Below are positions 25,699 through 34,143 of a stretch of DNA of 64,000 nt, piece after piece. Source of the DNA: Dyella nitratireducens. GTDB lineage: Bacteria > Pseudomonadota > Gammaproteobacteria > Xanthomonadales > Rhodanobacteraceae. The stretch spans positions 615,776 to 679,775 of the forward strand of contig NZ_BMJA01000002.1 of assembly GCF_014642835.1 (NCBI RefSeq), given 5' to 3'. How positions within the stretch are numbered: position 1 is the stretch's first letter; each line of letters opens with the position of its first letter. A program made the translations under genes and the position numbers. The notes under the pieces were generated by a model, which searched no databases, was not told the DNA's origin, and saw nothing but the letters and a program-made list of their open reading frames with translations.

Positions 25699-28600
25699 AT
25701 GGCAACTGGGACGCAGGCGTGGCGCCGCCGTGAAATCGCGCTATTGATCAGTCTTGCAGTGGGCTTGAGCGGTTGCGGCGGCGGAGGCGGCAACAGCAAC
25801 GTAAGAGGGGCGTCAGCGGCACCCACGCCGACACCGACGCCTTCGCCCGCACCATCACCTTCGCCGAGTTCGAATGTTCCGACGCCGCCGATTGACGCGC
25901 AGCTGTCGTTGACCAATACCTATGCGGCGCATAACCAGGGCTACACCGGCGCGGGTGTCACCATTGGCGTGGTCGATAGCGGGATCAATCCCAGCAACGC
26001 GGCATTGGTTGGGCGTGTCGGGACGGAATACATCGATGTCGATCCTTCCACCAACAACGTCAACATCCCGGACGTGGTTGGGCATGGCACCTGGGTATCG
26101 CAAATCGCGGCAGGCACTTCCTTTGCGCAATTTGCAGGTGGCATTGCGCCAGGCGCCTCGCTGGTGTCGGCGCGCATCATCGATGACAGCGCGCCGGATG
26201 ATAACGGCTCTACCCCGCCTGCCCAGGTAACCGGGTCCGATGCCACGCCATTGGGCCAGGTGAATCAGCAACTGATCACTTCCGGCGTGCAGATCATGAA
26301 CAACTCCTGGGGCGGTATTTCCTGGAGTTCCAGTGATACGGCGACGACAACGGCGTTCGATCAGGCGTATGCGCCTTTTGTCGAACAGCACAATGGTTTG
26401 GTGGTGTTTGCTGCCGGCAATGATTCGCAAGCCAATCCGAGCACGATTGCTTCGCTGCCGACCGTGGCGAACGATGCGAACCTGCAGAAGGGCTGGCTGG
26501 TTGCAGTGGCGTTGAACAGCAACAGCCCAACGCAGTTGGACAGCTATTCGAACAAGTGCGGCATTGCATACGCCTACTGCCTTGCCGCGCCGGGCGATGT
26601 GATTGTGCTGGACAAGAACACCACGACCAGTACGACCAATCCTACCTACTACATTGTGGAAGGCACTTCGTTTGCGGCACCGGCCGTATCCGGCGCGGCA
26701 GCGCTGGTATGGCAGGCTTATCCGTATTTTTCCAATTATCTGGTACAGCAAACGTTATTGGGCACAGCCACGCCATTGGGCGGTTCGCAGCCGAACACCA
26801 CCTTTGGCTGGGGTGTGTTGAACGTGGGTGCCGCGGTAAACGGGCCGGAGCAGTTTGCTTGGGGTGATGTCGAGGTTGGCTTCAACGGCAGTTCGAGCTG
26901 GAACAATCCCATTTCCGGCGCGGGCGGTTTGATCATGGATGGGCCGGGTACGCTCAACCTGACTAAAGCCTCCACGTATCTTGGCAATACGACGGTCAAC
27001 GGCGGCACGTTGAACGCGGTATCGCTGCTGTCTGGTTCAACTTCCGCAGTTACTGTAAACAACGGTACGCTCAACGCTGGATCGACATTCGCGGGCAGCA
27101 CGGTAGTGAATGGCGGCAGCTTGAATGCCACCACATCGGTAGGAGTGAACACAGGCATCGAGGTGACTGGCGGCAGTTTGAATTCGCCGCAAGTAACAGC
27201 GAATCTCACTACGGTGAATGGAGGTACGTTGAATACCACCTCGCTGGTCTCGAGCGTCAATATCGGGTCCGGGGGAACGCTGGCATTCACGGGAAGTTCC
27301 GGCAGTCTTATTCCGCTCATTTCCGGCAATGTCACGAGCCAAGGCACGGTGGTGGTCGGTAGCACCAACCTCAGCATGACGGGCAATTACACCCAGAACG
27401 GCGGCCGTCTGGCGGTGCCGCTGGGATCCGCCATGCAGGTGACCGGCAGTGTCACGCTGCAAAATAGTCCGCAGTTGTACGTATATGGCGCCGATTCGGG
27501 TTATGTCGTCAGCTCGCACACCGTCGTGCTATCGGCCACACAAGGTTTTAGCGGTGCCTTCAATTCCACAGTGGGCACGCCTTCTTCCGTAACCTTGCAA
27601 GCGTCTATTGGTTATGACGCCAACACCGACGCCTACTTGAACGTACAGCAGGTCAATCTTCAAAAAATTACGGGCCTGCCTTATTCCGCGGCCACGTATG
27701 CGGCAGCTGGGCAAGTGCAAAGTGCTTTCAATGCCATCAACAGTGCGATACAGAGCGGCGCTCAACCTTTGCCGAGCAGCTTTGTCAGCGGCGCCGCGGC
27801 GATCCAACAGTCGCAGACCACGGCCGCGTTGCAGCAATCCTTGAACAGCCTCTCCGGCCAGATGTATGCAGCCAGCGCTGCGATGACCTTCGAAGCCATC
27901 GATGCCGACACGCGTGCACTGTCCGATCGTTTCGACAGCTTGCTCGACAACCCCCAGGCCCTCGACCGCAAGCAGGATTTCCAGAGCTGGTCGCAGAACC
28001 TGGGCTACCAGGGCAACTTCTCGCGCAGTGGCTATGATGGTCTGGGCTTCCAGCTCAACGGCAGCATGGTGGGTGGCGATCGCATGCTCGGCAATGGCAC
28101 CGTACTGGGTTATGCCATCAGCCACAGCCAGGGCCTGGGCAACTTGCAGCAAAGCGCCGATCAAGGTTACAGCCGTGCGCTGGAAGGCATGCTCTATGGC
28201 GGCATCGTGCAGGGTAACTGGTACGCGATGGGCCGTTTTGGGGTGGGTAGCGATTGGCAGAACACACGTCGCGAATTGTTGCTCGGCAATCAAACTGCCG
28301 GCGTGGGCAGTTTCAGCAACGGCAGCTACGACGTGGCGTATAGCGAAAGCGGCTATCGCTTCAACGCGGGGAAATGGAAGTTCACGCCGTACGCCAATCT
28401 GCAATACGCATACGTCGAGCGCGATGGCTTCAACGAATTGGGTGGCGATGGTTTCGGCCTGAACTCCAGTTCGCAGACGATCCAGCGTTGGCAGGCGGGT
28501 ATCGGCTTCCGCGGTTCGCGTGAGTGGAAGCTGCCTGATGGCAGCAGCCTCAACCTGCAAGGCCACTTCCTCTGGCAGGATGCGTTTGCCACGCACGGCG

Positions 28601-28803
28601 TGGTACCGACTGCCAGCTTCGCAGCCTTGCAGCAGTTCATGCCGGTCAATGGTATTGGTTTGTCGCGCTACGGCAGCATTGCGGGTGTGTCGTTGAATTG
28701 GCGTTTCTCGGCGCGTTCGCAATTGTCGTTGGGTGCCGACCAATACAACGCGCAGCGTGAGCACGCAACGATGGGGACGGTGAATTACAGCTTGATGTTT
28801 TGA
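25699..28803 (+). CDS. Subtilase autotransporter with lipoprotein-type signal (SphB1/NalP-like layout)
   Basis: 1034 residues in four parts. (1) Signal with lipobox LSGC (C26) followed by GGGGGN and a Pro/Thr/Ser linker (41-60). (2) S8 subtilisin domain with triad D93 (VVDSGIN), H129 (GHGTWVSQIAAG), S324 (GTSFAAPAVSGAAAL) and oxyanion N241 (AAGND). (3) Beta-helix passenger with repeated NGGTLN/NGGSLN units (about 425-560). (4) C-terminal 12-strand autotransporter barrel ending in phenylalanine (YSLMF). Start at 25699 has GAGGA 5 bp upstream. Known lipidated subtilase autotransporters process other surface proteins, so it may be a surface maturation protease. That role is inferred. Confidence 0.92.
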   Translation: MATGTQAWRRREIALLISLAVGLSGCGGGGGNSNVRGASAAPTPTPTPSPAPSPSPSSNVPTPPIDAQLSLTNTYAAHNQGYTGAGVTIGVVDSGINPSNAALVGRVGTEYIDVDPSTNNVNIPDVVGHGTWVSQIAAGTSFAQFAGGIAPGASLVSARIIDDSAPDDNGSTPPAQVTGSDATPLGQVNQQLITSGVQIMNNSWGGISWSSSDTATTTAFDQAYAPFVEQHNGLVVFAAGNDSQANPSTIASLPTVANDANLQKGWLVAVALNSNSPTQLDSYSNKCGIAYAYCLAAPGDVIVLDKNTTTSTTNPTYYIVEGTSFAAPAVSGAAALVWQAYPYFSNYLVQQTLLGTATPLGGSQPNTTFGWGVLNVGAAVNGPEQFAWGDVEVGFNGSSSWNNPISGAGGLIMDGPGTLNLTKASTYLGNTTVNGGTLNAVSLLSGSTSAVTVNNGTLNAGSTFAGSTVVNGGSLNATTSVGVNTGIEVTGGSLNSPQVTANLTTVNGGTLNTTSLVSSVNIGSGGTLAFTGSSGSLIPLISGNVTSQGTVVVGSTNLSMTGNYTQNGGRLAVPLGSAMQVTGSVTLQNSPQLYVYGADSGYVVSSHTVVLSATQGFSGAFNSTVGTPSSVTLQASIGYDANTDAYLNVQQVNLQKITGLPYSAATYAAAGQVQSAFNAINSAIQSGAQPLPSSFVSGAAAIQQSQTTAALQQSLNSLSGQMYAASAAMTFEAIDADTRALSDRFDSLLDNPQALDRKQDFQSWSQNLGYQGNFSRSGYDGLGFQLNGSMVGGDRMLGNGTVLGYAISHSQGLGNLQQSADQGYSRALEGMLYGGIVQGNWYAMGRFGVGSDWQNTRRELLLGNQTAGVGSFSNGSYDVAYSESGYRFNAGKWKFTPYANLQYAYVERDGFNELGGDGFGLNSSSQTIQRWQAGIGFRGSREWKLPDGSSLNLQGHFLWQDAFATHGVVPTASFAALQQFMPVNGIGLSRYGSIAGVSLNWRFSARSQLSLGADQYNAQREHATMGTVNYSLMF

Positions 28804-28865
28804 TCCATCGTAGCCATGAACGCCCCCTGCTCTACATGTGGCAGGGGGTGAATCTTGCGACCAGC

Positions 28866-28938
28866 GTAGGTTGGGGTGCAAACCCCAACGTCACGCTGCA
28901 TGGGAATGACGAGCGTTGGGGTTTGCACCCCAACCTAC
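28866..28938. repeat. GTAGGTTGGGG palindromic repeat, complete two-arm copy
   Basis: Arms 28866-28889 and 28915-28938, identical to those at 9420-9492 but with a different 25-bp loop. Lies between the convergent autotransporter and isovaleryl-CoA dehydrogenase genes. Confidence 0.9.
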
Positions 28939-28950
28939 GTGTGGGCGATA

Positions 28951-30108
28951 TCACTCACGCCCGTGAAACAATTCGCGGCCAATCAACATCCGCCGAATTT
29001 CATTCGTACCTGCGCCGATCTCATACAGCTTCGCATCACGCAGCAAGCGACCGGTCGGATATTCATTGATATACCCGTTGCCACCCAGTGTCTGGATCGC
29101 TTCCAGCGCCACCTGCACCGCATTCTGCGACGCGTTGAGCAAGCACGCCGCCGGATCGATGCGCGACTTCACGCCAGCATCGAATTTCTGCGCCACCATG
29201 TAGGCGAAACCACGCGAGCTCTGTAGCTTGGTGTACATATCGGCAATCTTCGCCTGCATCACACCAAAAGTACCGATGGGCGCATTGAACTGTTTGCGCT
29301 CGCGTGCGTAGGGCAGGGCGATATCCAGCGCGGCTTGCATCAAACCGATCGGGCCGCCGGAAAGCACCAGGCGCTCGGTATCCAGGCCGCTCATCAGCAC
29401 GCGCACGCCTTCGTTCACTTCGCCCACGATGTTCTCGACGGGAATCTCGCAATTGTCGAACACCAGCTCGCAGGTGTTGGAGCCACGCATGCCAAGCTTG
29501 TCCAGCTTCTGCGCCGTGCTGAAACCCTTCATGCCTTTTTCAACGATAAAGGCGGTCATGCAGCGACTGCCGGCGATACGCGGCGCAGTACGCATATAGA
29601 CCAGCAGCACATCCGCATCGGGGCCGTTGGTAATCCACATCTTGGAACCGTTGGCCACGAACACATCGCCGTGCTGCTCGGCGCGGCAGGTCATCGAGCC
29701 CACCACGTCGGAACCGGCACCCGGCTCGCTCATCGCCAGTGCACCGACGTATTCACCGGTGCACAGCTTGGGAATGTATTTACGGCGTTGCGATTCATTG
29801 CCGTTATGGAAAATATTTTGCACACATAGGTTGGAATGGGCGCCGTAAGAAAGGCCTACCGAACCGGATGCGCGGGAGATTTCCTCCATCGCCACCATGT
29901 GAGCCAGAAAGCCCATGCCGCTGCCGCCGTATTCCTCCGGCACGGTCACGCCGAGCAGCCCCATGTCACCCAACTTGCGCCACAAATCATGCGGAAACAG
30001 ATTCTCGCGATCAACATGGTCCGCGCGCGGTGCGATCTCCTTTTCCGCGAAGGCAGACACGCTTTCGCGCAGCAGATCGATCTCTTCACCGAGCGGGAAC
30101 GGACGCAT
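28951..30108 (-). CDS. Isovaleryl-CoA dehydrogenase
   Basis: 385-residue FAD acyl-CoA dehydrogenase that oxidises isovaleryl-CoA to 3-methylcrotonyl-CoA in leucine breakdown, passing electrons to ETF. The catalytic base is E245 in GLDTERLVLSGGP, the position used by isovaleryl-CoA dehydrogenases, while the site used by other acyl-CoA dehydrogenases reads YEIGAGTNEIRR with no glutamate there. This distinguishes it from short- and medium-chain enzymes. ALAMSEPGAGSDV and MWITNG bind FAD. It stands alone between two repeat blocks, apart from the carboxylase subunits it normally accompanies. Confidence 0.95.
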   Translation of the reverse strand: MRPFPLGEEIDLLRESVSAFAEKEIAPRADHVDRENLFPHDLWRKLGDMGLLGVTVPEEYGGSGMGFLAHMVAMEEISRASGSVGLSYGAHSNLCVQNIFHNGNESQRRKYIPKLCTGEYVGALAMSEPGAGSDVVGSMTCRAEQHGDVFVANGSKMWITNGPDADVLLVYMRTAPRIAGSRCMTAFIVEKGMKGFSTAQKLDKLGMRGSNTCELVFDNCEIPVENIVGEVNEGVRVLMSGLDTERLVLSGGPIGLMQAALDIALPYARERKQFNAPIGTFGVMQAKIADMYTKLQSSRGFAYMVAQKFDAGVKSRIDPAACLLNASQNAVQVALEAIQTLGGNGYINEYPTGRLLRDAKLYEIGAGTNEIRRMLIGRELFHGRE

Positions 30109-30204
30109 GAGGAACTCCTGGGAGGGGATTTGGAGGCCAGGAATTGTAGCGCAGGGGTCTTTTCAGTCTCTGACGCGGCGCAACGTAGGTTGGGGTTTGC
30201 ACCC

Positions 30205-30469
30205 TGAGATATCCCCACGTTTTTTGCGTTGTCCAAGCGGAAAAGTTGGAGTTCAGATCAATGTTGTTTCAGAGCGAACCGTCATTCCGGCGAAGGCCGG
30301 CACGCGGGGAGAGCACATGGATGTGCTCGGCTTTGAGGAGCGAGGAATCCATGCTTCGCACTGGCGATGGATTCCGGCCTTCGCCGGAATGACGACTGGC
30401 TTCGAAACAAACTTCATGTAAACCCAGGACTTCTCCGGCATAACGGGCAAAAAAGGTGGGGATATCTCA
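30205..30469. mobile_element. 265-bp MITE-like element with 14-bp terminal inverted repeats
   Basis: The ends are TGAGATATCCCCAC (30205-30218) and its exact complement (30456-30469). On both sides stands the same 12-bp direct repeat GGGTTTGCACCC (30193-30204 and 30470-30481). Removing the element and one direct repeat restores an uninterrupted GTAGGTTGGGG repeat arm, so the element inserted into that repeat and duplicated its target. No transposase is encoded. It contains a TCATTCCGGCGAA palindrome, which is itself interrupted. Confidence 0.75.
30280..30394. repeat. TCATTCCGGCGAA palindrome with a 45-bp interruption
   Basis: Left arm 30280-30300 breaks off at GGCCGG and resumes at AATCCATG near 30346; right arm 30368-30394 is complete. 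The inserted 45 bp (30301-30345) hold their own palindrome GAGCACATGGATGTGCTC. Compared with the copy at 792-861, the rest is nearly identical. Confidence 0.8.
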
Positions 30470-30499
30470 GGGTTTGCACCCCAACCTACGAGATGGCGG

Positions 30500-30937
30500 T
30501 TATTGCTGCACTTTTACCAGCTTGCCCTTCATGATCACGCCAGACATGAGAAAGCCGACGTGGCATTCGTATTTCTCGTTATCACGATATTCGCTGCCGT
30601 AATCGCTGACGATACCAACTACCGCATTGGCGCCGGCCGCCTTGGCCTGATCCTGCAACGCAATCAACGCCGACTGCAGTGCCCAGTCGCAGGTTTTCTG
30701 GTCCGCTTTGCCGAAGGCATTGGTCTTGCGGTTGACGCTGACATCGCTGTTGATCACCGTCACCTGGCCCTGTGGGTCATTCCCGGCCAGATAGAACTTC
30801 ACCGTGCCGTCCAGCTTGCCGGATTGCGTCGCTTCGGCGACAGCATTGGCGAACGGAAAATGCACGATCTTGTCTCCGGCGTAGGACAAACCGGGTACAC
30901 ACACCAACGCAATGGCAACAAGCACATTTGCTTTCAT
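30500..30937 (-). CDS. Secreted small protein of a YbjQ-like/'excinuclease'-mislabelled family
   Basis: 145 residues with a signal peptide (LVAIALVCVPGLSYA, cleavage after SYA). The mature part contains HFPFANAVAEATQSGKLDGTVKFYLAG, a DWALQSALIALQDQAKAAGANAVVGI helix-strand unit resembling YbjQ-type domains, and a pair of cysteines (KTCDW, YECHVG). Proteins of this type are sometimes labelled excinuclease subunits, but there is no ATPase motif and the signal peptide makes a DNA repair role untenable. Function not known. It is downstream of the aryl polyene operon by 29 bp on the same strand and may be co-transcribed. Confidence 0.75.
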   Translation of the reverse strand: MKANVLVAIALVCVPGLSYAGDKIVHFPFANAVAEATQSGKLDGTVKFYLAGNDPQGQVTVINSDVSVNRKTNAFGKADQKTCDWALQSALIALQDQAKAAGANAVVGIVSDYGSEYRDNEKYECHVGFLMSGVIMKGKLVKVQQ

Positions 30938-30966
30938 ATCCCCATTCCCCCTTGATGGATGCTGTC

Positions 30967-31695
30967 TCAGCACAACCCGCCATTCACCGCGAGCACTTGC
31001 CGCGTGATGTAGGCCGCCTCCGGGCTCATCAGAAACTGCACCGCGGCAGCCACTTCATCGGCGGTGCCCGCACGTTGCATCGGTATCGCTTTTAAAATCT
31101 CTTCCAGCGGCAGGTCGTCGCTGGTCATATCCGTGTCGATCAGCCCCGGTGCTACGCAGTTGACGGTGATCTTGCGTTTGGCCAATTCCACCGCCAGTGC
31201 TTTCGCCGCACCGATCACACCAGCTTTGGACGCGCTGTAGTTCACCTGGCCGCGATTGCCGATCAAGCCCGATACAGACGTGATGCATACAATGCGTCCC
31301 GCCTGACGGCGGCGGATCATCGGCATGATGATCGGGTGCAAGACGTTGTAGAAACCGTCAAGATTGGTGCGCAGCACCTGGTCCCAATCCTCATCGGAAA
31401 GCGCTGGGAACGCGCCATCCCGCGTAAGCCCTGCATTGCATACCACGCCATAGTAAGCGCCATGCACCTCGACGTCCGCTTCCAGCGCAGCCACGCAAGC
31501 TATGCGATCGGCCACGTCGAATTGCAAAATGCGTACGGCTCGACCCAGCGCCTGAATCGCGGTACTCACCTGCTCGGCTTCGCCGCGGCGGCTACGGCAA
31601 TGCAGAACGATGTCGTAGCCTGCCTGCGCCAACCGCAAGGCAATCGCGCGACCGATGCCGCGGCTGGAACCTGTCACCAACACTGAGTCAGCCAT
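30967..31695 (-). CDS. Aryl polyene ketoreductase (ApeQ-type, FabG-like)
   Basis: 242-residue SDR with TGSSRGIG at the cofactor site, NAG (CNAGLTRDG), and the catalytic Ser/Tyr/Lys in ITSVSGLIGNRGQVNYSASKAG. FabG-type enzymes reduce 3-oxoacyl-ACP; here it would act on the growing polyene. It is the last gene of the 16-gene aryl polyene operon and overlaps the dehydratase gene before it by 8 bp. Start at 31695 gives MADSVLVTGSSRG. Confidence 0.9.
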   Translation of the reverse strand: MADSVLVTGSSRGIGRAIALRLAQAGYDIVLHCRSRRGEAEQVSTAIQALGRAVRILQFDVADRIACVAALEADVEVHGAYYGVVCNAGLTRDGAFPALSDEDWDQVLRTNLDGFYNVLHPIIMPMIRRRQAGRIVCITSVSGLIGNRGQVNYSASKAGVIGAAKALAVELAKRKITVNCVAPGLIDTDMTSDDLPLEEILKAIPMQRAGTADEVAAAVQFLMSPEAAYITRQVLAVNGGLC

Positions 31696-32155
31696 GCGGC
31701 GGCTCCCCGGATTCCTGTTTGTAAAATGCATCCGCATCGGGCGGACAGAACACATTCAAGCGTGCTTCGGCGTGCACGCCCGGGCCTTCGATACGGCAGT
31801 GGAAGACACCCATGCCTTGTTCGTCATGAAACTCTCGCACCGCTTCCACGCGCAGTGGCGTGCCTGCAGAAAAAGCATCGACGTTGCACGCATAGTGCCG
31901 CGTGCCAAGCAGAAAACCCAATGTCACCGGCCGTTTTTCCACACGCGCGCAACAGCCGGCCCAGGCAGCAATGGCTTGCGCCATCAATTCCACGCCTGCC
32001 CACGAGGGCATGCTGCCGTCGTCGTCCACAAATAAACCGCCGGGCTTGATCGTGCGCGTGCATACGATGCGTTCGCTTTCTGCTTCCACGATATCGTCCA
32101 GCAGAATCATCTCGCCGGCATGCGGCACGACCTCAGCCATCGGCCAATGCATCAT
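31688..32155 (-). CDS. Aryl polyene 3-hydroxyacyl-ACP dehydratase (ApeP-type hotdog protein)
   Basis: 155 residues with a hotdog fold: VVPHAGEMILLDDIVEAESERIVCTR at the front and the central helix region SMPSWAGVELMAQAIAAWAGC, where E and the preceding residues correspond to the FabZ/FabA active site. In studied aryl polyene systems ApeP works as a heterodimer with ApeI; the likely ApeI is at 35565-35921. The start at 32155 (ATGATG) overlaps the ketosynthase stop by 4 bp. Confidence 0.85.
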   Translation of the reverse strand: MMHWPMAEVVPHAGEMILLDDIVEAESERIVCTRTIKPGGLFVDDDGSMPSWAGVELMAQAIAAWAGCCARVEKRPVTLGFLLGTRHYACNVDAFSAGTPLRVEAVREFHDEQGMGVFHCRIEGPGVHAEARLNVFCPPDADAFYKQESGEPPHG

Positions 32156-33342
32156 GCGGGGTCTCCCAAAATCAACGCCGCATTGTTGCCGCCGAAAGCA
32201 AAGGAGTTGCTCATCAAATAACGACGCCCTCCGGCAGGCAGGTGATTGCCGGCGCGGGTGAAATGCAACGCCGGCAACGCAGGGTCGGCTTCGCCATCCC
32301 ATACGTGCGGCGGCAGGCGGCGTTCGGTTTGCGCGTCGGTCAAGCTGAGCCAGCAGAAGGCCGCCTCCAGCGCACCTGCTGCGGCAAGCGTGTGGCCGGT
32401 CAGCGATTTGGTTGACGAACATGGCACGGCGTTGCCGAACATGCTGGCTACGGCCTGACTTTCCATACTGTCGTTATGCTCGGTAGCCGTGCCATGCAAG
32501 TTGACGTAATCGATCTGCGCAGCGTCCAGCCCGGCGTTGAGCAAGGCATCGTGCATGGCTTTACGTGCACCGGTTCCTTGCGGATCGGGTGAGGACATGT
32601 GGTACGCATCGGAACTCGCTCCGCCACCCAGCAACTGTACCGGGCCGGCTTCGCGCGTCATCAGGAACAACGCCGCCGCTTCGCCGATATTGATGCCACG
32701 ACGGTGTTTGGAGAACGGATCGCAGCGCTGCAGATCGACCGCTTCCAATGCATGGAAGCCGTTGATCGCCAGGCGGCACAGCGTATCCACGCCACCGCAT
32801 AGCACGGCGTCGCACAGGCCCATGCGCAGCAGGCGTCGTGCGCTCATCAGTGCCCGTGCGCCCGACGTGCACGCGGTCGAAATGCCGTAGCACGGTCCTG
32901 ACAGTTCCAGCCATTCGGCCAGAAATTCCGCCGGTGCACCGAGTTCCTGATGCGAATAGTGATAGTCGGCAGGCCAGGCGCCATCGCGCCGATAAGCGGC
33001 GATGCCGTGGGTAGCTTCCTCGATACCGGTGGTGCTGGTGCCGAGCACGACGCCGATACGTGCCTGGCCATAACGGGTGATGGCGGCGCGAATGTCGGCT
33101 TCGATTTCCAACGCTGCGGCGAGCAGCAGGCGATTGTTGCGGTTGTCGCGATGGCGCAGTGCGTCAGGTACGGGAGGCAGTTCCGCCTGCACGCTGCCCA
33201 GCGGCGGCTCGTGATTTGGAATCCAACCGCGTCCGGGTCGGATACCGTTGTCGTTGCCGGCAAACAAGGCTTCGGCAACGGCGGCTTTGCCGGCGCCGAG
33301 GTTGCAGATGATGCCGAGGGCGTTGAGGTAGGTGTTGTTCAT
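32152..33342 (-). CDS. Aryl polyene 3-ketoacyl-ACP synthase (ApeO-type)
   Basis: 396-residue condensing enzyme with a full Cys-His-His triad: C158 (STACTSGARAL), H283 (NLHGTATEHND), H317 (KSLTGHTLAAAGALE). By order (ketosynthase, ApeP, ApeQ) it matches ApeO of enterobacterial aryl polyene clusters. It should pair with the chain-length factor at 37484-38215 to extend the aryl starter with malonyl units. An 84-bp gap with a strong hairpin separates it from the methyltransferase gene. Confidence 0.9.
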   Translation of the reverse strand: MNNTYLNALGIICNLGAGKAAVAEALFAGNDNGIRPGRGWIPNHEPPLGSVQAELPPVPDALRHRDNRNNRLLLAAALEIEADIRAAITRYGQARIGVVLGTSTTGIEEATHGIAAYRRDGAWPADYHYSHQELGAPAEFLAEWLELSGPCYGISTACTSGARALMSARRLLRMGLCDAVLCGGVDTLCRLAINGFHALEAVDLQRCDPFSKHRRGINIGEAAALFLMTREAGPVQLLGGGASSDAYHMSSPDPQGTGARKAMHDALLNAGLDAAQIDYVNLHGTATEHNDSMESQAVASMFGNAVPCSSTKSLTGHTLAAAGALEAAFCWLSLTDAQTERRLPPHVWDGEADPALPALHFTRAGNHLPAGGRRYLMSNSFAFGGNNAALILGDPA

Positions 33343-33370
33343 GCTAGGTACCCATCTTCGCCACGAATAG

Positions 33371-33398
33371 CCCCCTCCCCTGCAAGCAGGGGAGGGGG
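33371..33398. repeat. GC-rich perfect hairpin inside the aryl polyene operon
   Basis: CCCCCTCCCCTGC and its exact complement (33371-33383, 33386-33398) with a 2-base loop. It lies in one of the few gaps of the operon, between the methyltransferase and ketosynthase genes. There is no T-run, so it may attenuate or stabilise the RNA, not fully terminate it. Confidence 0.7.
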
Positions 33399-33426
33399 CA
33401 AGGAGCTCGGGAAGAATGAAAACGCC

Positions 33427-34143
33427 TCATGCCACCGGCTTCCTCGCCGCCACATTCACCAGCGTCTCTTCACGCTGGCCCGGCGGAGGCGGCGACTTCA
33501 ATCCCCAGCGCTCCAACAAGCCAAAATCCTTCGACCGGCTCCACCACAAATAAGGGAACGACACATTCCGCGCCTCGAATTCGAAGCCCTGCCAGCGCAG
33601 CATCTCCAGATATTCCTCCGCACTCTTCTGCACCTCCATCGGATGCCGGAAGAACCAGCGGATCACCCAAGTGTCGATGTACGCCTTGGTCGATTCCGCA
33701 AACAACAGCCAGCCGCCCGGTTTCAGCACGCGCCAAAACTCGGCCAGTGCACGCTCCTGTTCCACCAGATGATGAAATGTTTGGTGGCAGAACACGACGT
33801 CGGCGCTCTGGTCCGGCAGCGGCATCGTTGCGCAATCGGCCGCATGCAGTTCGATCGATATGCCTTCGCGTTCCGCTTCTGCTTGCGCAAGGGTGAGGCT
33901 GTGCGGATCGGCATCCAGACCCATCATGCGGATGGGCTGGAATGTATCGCGCAACAAGCGCAACGACTTGCCCTGGCCGCAGCCGGCATCCAACAGCGTG
34001 CCACCTTGCGGCAGCGGCTCGCCGATCAAGCGTTTCAGGTCGTTGATCGCGACACGCAGCACGTGATGCTGCCACGTGTGGGTGCGCAAGAAGTGGAAGC
34101 CGATGCGGGTTTCTTCGACGTAAGTTGGGCTGGCGTAATTCAT
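33427..34143 (-). CDS. Class I SAM-dependent methyltransferase (ApeB-type)
   Basis: 238-residue methyltransferase. The SAM motif LLDAGCGQGKSLRLL, the acidic residue GLDADPHS, and the DVVFCHQTFHHL post-motif are clear. Aryl polyene and xanthomonadin head groups are often methylated on the ring, and ApeB-type enzymes are the candidates. ATG at 34143 overlaps the thioesterase stop by 4 bp. Confidence 0.87.
   Translation of the reverse strand: MNYASPTYVEETRIGFHFLRTHTWQHHVLRVAINDLKRLIGEPLPQGGTLLDAGCGQGKSLRLLRDTFQPIRMMGLDADPHSLTLAQAEAEREGISIELHAADCATMPLPDQSADVVFCHQTFHHLVEQERALAEFWRVLKPGGWLLFAESTKAYIDTWVIRWFFRHPMEVQKSAEEYLEMLRWQGFEFEARNVSFPYLWWSRSKDFGLLERWGLKSPPPPGQREETLVNVAARKPVA

Noticed and set aside
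27000-27300. Direct repeats as a possible CRISPR array
   Set aside because: They encode the NGGTLN passenger repeats of the autotransporter; spacing is irregular and no spacers exist. No CRISPR array was seen in the window.
27529-28881. 450-codon open frame antisense to the autotransporter barrel
   Set aside because: Shadow of GC-rich codons; the opposite strand has an obvious barrel and catalytic triad.
34118-34143. GTAAGTTGGGCTGGCG as a repeat arm at the start of the methyltransferase gene
   Set aside because: Its codons (NYASPTYVEET) look like ordinary protein sequence for this family and there is no inverted partner.
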